From assembly GCA_016932075.1 (NCBI GenBank), contig JAFGDP010000031.1, positions 1 to 13,766 of the forward strand: 13,766 nt of DNA. Direction: 5' to 3'. A program made the position numbers and the translations under genes. The stretch is from Chitinispirillaceae bacterium. GTDB taxonomy: Bacteria > Fibrobacterota > Chitinivibrionia > Chitinivibrionales > Chitinispirillaceae. This document shows, piece after piece, positions 13,058 to 13,766 of the stretch; the first letter of the stretch is position 1; each line of letters starts with the position of its first letter. The notes beneath the pieces were generated by a model. That model was not told where the DNA came from, made no database searches, and saw only the letters and a program-made list of their open reading frames with translations.

Positions 13058-13766
13058 CAGGCATTCTTTCTACTCGGGCAAAAATCCTGCTGAATGTCTC
13101 TTTCACGTTCCGCAATTCCGATTCACGATTTCTTTCCCGCCACAGCATTTCAAACCTTTGAAGCAGTGACGCTCCCTCCTCAAGCAGTTGTTCTTTACTT
13201 TCATATATCTTCATGCATTCCAAGTTATTATATTCGTTTCTCTTTTTAAAAGCAATAAGACCCAATGTCCAGCGAACCGCCGCGGCGCTCCAGATGAATT
13301 CATCAAGATCCTGAACATTTCCGCAAAGCTTTCCGGATGCTTTCAGGTCATTGAAAACGTTGAAAATCGCTGTCGCGCGCAGATGATTCTTTTCTATAAG
13401 CGCGCCGTCCATCTCCTCGACTTCCCTTTCCCTGTTCCATGTCCCCGATATTCCGTTTACCCATGCGTACATGTTCCCGAAATGGTAGGAGCAAAGGCTG
13501 CCGAGTTCGCGGAGTGACCGTGCCACCTTTCCGGAGCGGTCGCCCCATTCGACGGCGGAAACCGAGGCGTCGAACTGCCACTCCTCCGGATATGACGCGC
13601 CGTTCCATGACAGCGCCGCGCCGAGCGCCATGCCGTGATATGAACCAGAAAGTAGATTCACGTGCCCGCAGTCGCCCCAATCGGTGTTCAGCAATCCGAC
13701 GGCGCGGTTCTCGCGTCCGTAACGCGTCATCCTGCGGATGTTTACAGAAGCGGCGTCGATGTCGTA
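13050..13766 (-). CDS. GH20-like glycosidase, C-terminal part (cut by the window end)
   Basis: Only the last 238 residues are visible; the frame stays open to the right edge, so the start lies outside the window and the ATG at 13730 is internal. The visible part begins NIRRMTRYGR, then AVGLLNTDWGDCGHVNLLSG and MALGAALSWN. This matches the last barrel strands of bacterial GH20 (beta-N-acetylhexosaminidase-like) proteins, where a WGD.GH and a later sW follow the catalytic Asp-Glu pair. That catalytic pair lies off the window and cannot be checked. The rest is helical and charged (EVEEMDGALIEKNHLRATAIFNVFNDLKASGK, then KIYESKEQLLEEGASLLQRFEMLWRERNRES), like the helical C-terminal domain of this group. 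If it is a hexosaminidase, it would act on GlcNAc-containing glycans, in line with the deacetylase at 6282. The family call is moderate. Confidence 0.65.
   Translation of the reverse strand, partial: YDIDAASVNIRRMTRYGRENRAVGLLNTDWGDCGHVNLLSGSYHGMALGAALSWNGASYPEEWQFDASVSAVEWGDRSGKVARSLRELGSLCSYHFGNMYAWVNGISGTWNREREVEEMDGALIEKNHLRATAIFNVFNDLKASGKLCGNVQDLDEFIWSAAAVRWTLGLIAFKKRNEYNNLECMKIYESKEQLLEEGASLLQRFEMLWRERNRESELRNVKETFSRIFARVERMPDG

Noticed and set aside
13188..13517. Plus-strand open frame of 109 residues
   Set aside because: It lies opposite the GH20-like gene, whose frame runs to the window end with recognisable motifs.

Overview
The window looks like chromosomal DNA of a Gram-negative, carbohydrate-degrading bacterium. 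The best lineage guess is Fibrobacterota (Chitinispirillum/Chitinivibrio-like) or a neighbouring phylum. This rests on three things: an MglA/MglB polarity pair, a PATAN (DUF4388) protein, and a secreted glycoside hydrolase with a T9SS-type C-terminal sorting-like domain. The phylum is an inference from gene content; no marker tree was possible. There are 13 protein-coding genes (12 complete, 1 cut by the window end). I found no rRNA, tRNA, CRISPR array, insertion sequence or phage gene, and no gene-free stretch longer than about 230 bases.

Region 1 (1-5865, plus strand) starts with rpsT (ribosomal protein S20). A large multi-pass membrane protein with TPR-like repeats and a six-cysteine zinc-ribbon-like segment follows. 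Next is a membrane-anchored PATAN/DUF4388 protein with a strong Shine-Dalgarno before a GTG start. After a 158-base gap with a possible promoter come mglA and mglB, overlapping by 4 bases. MglA is the Ras-like polarity GTPase and MglB its Roadblock GTPase-activating partner. Both proteins carry Gln/Pro-rich disordered tails. The MglA tail is about 270 residues long, is built partly from 39-base tandem repeats, and ends in a short amphipathic basic peptide. This block is the most interesting part of the window: a candidate cell-polarity or surface-motility module with unusual tails and two uncharacterised membrane proteins beside it.

Region 2 (5895-7154) is a divergent pair: a small tail-anchored double-CxxC zinc-ribbon protein (minus) and a NodB-type polysaccharide deacetylase (plus). 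An AT-rich inverted repeat lies between their starts.

Region 3 (7173-9574, minus strand) is a compact housekeeping operon, purD-purE-tsaC. It combines two de novo purine biosynthesis steps with the tRNA t6A enzyme threonylcarbamoyl-AMP synthase; purE and tsaC overlap by 14 bases.

Region 4 (9720-13766, minus strand) has a secreted GH2-family glycosidase with its own strong RBS and a consensus -10 box, followed by a strong GC-rich hairpin after its stop. Upstream is a pair made of a truncated GH20-like glycosidase (running off the right edge) and a Nudix hydrolase overlapping it by 8 bases. The two glycosidases and the deacetylase point to polysaccharide turnover.
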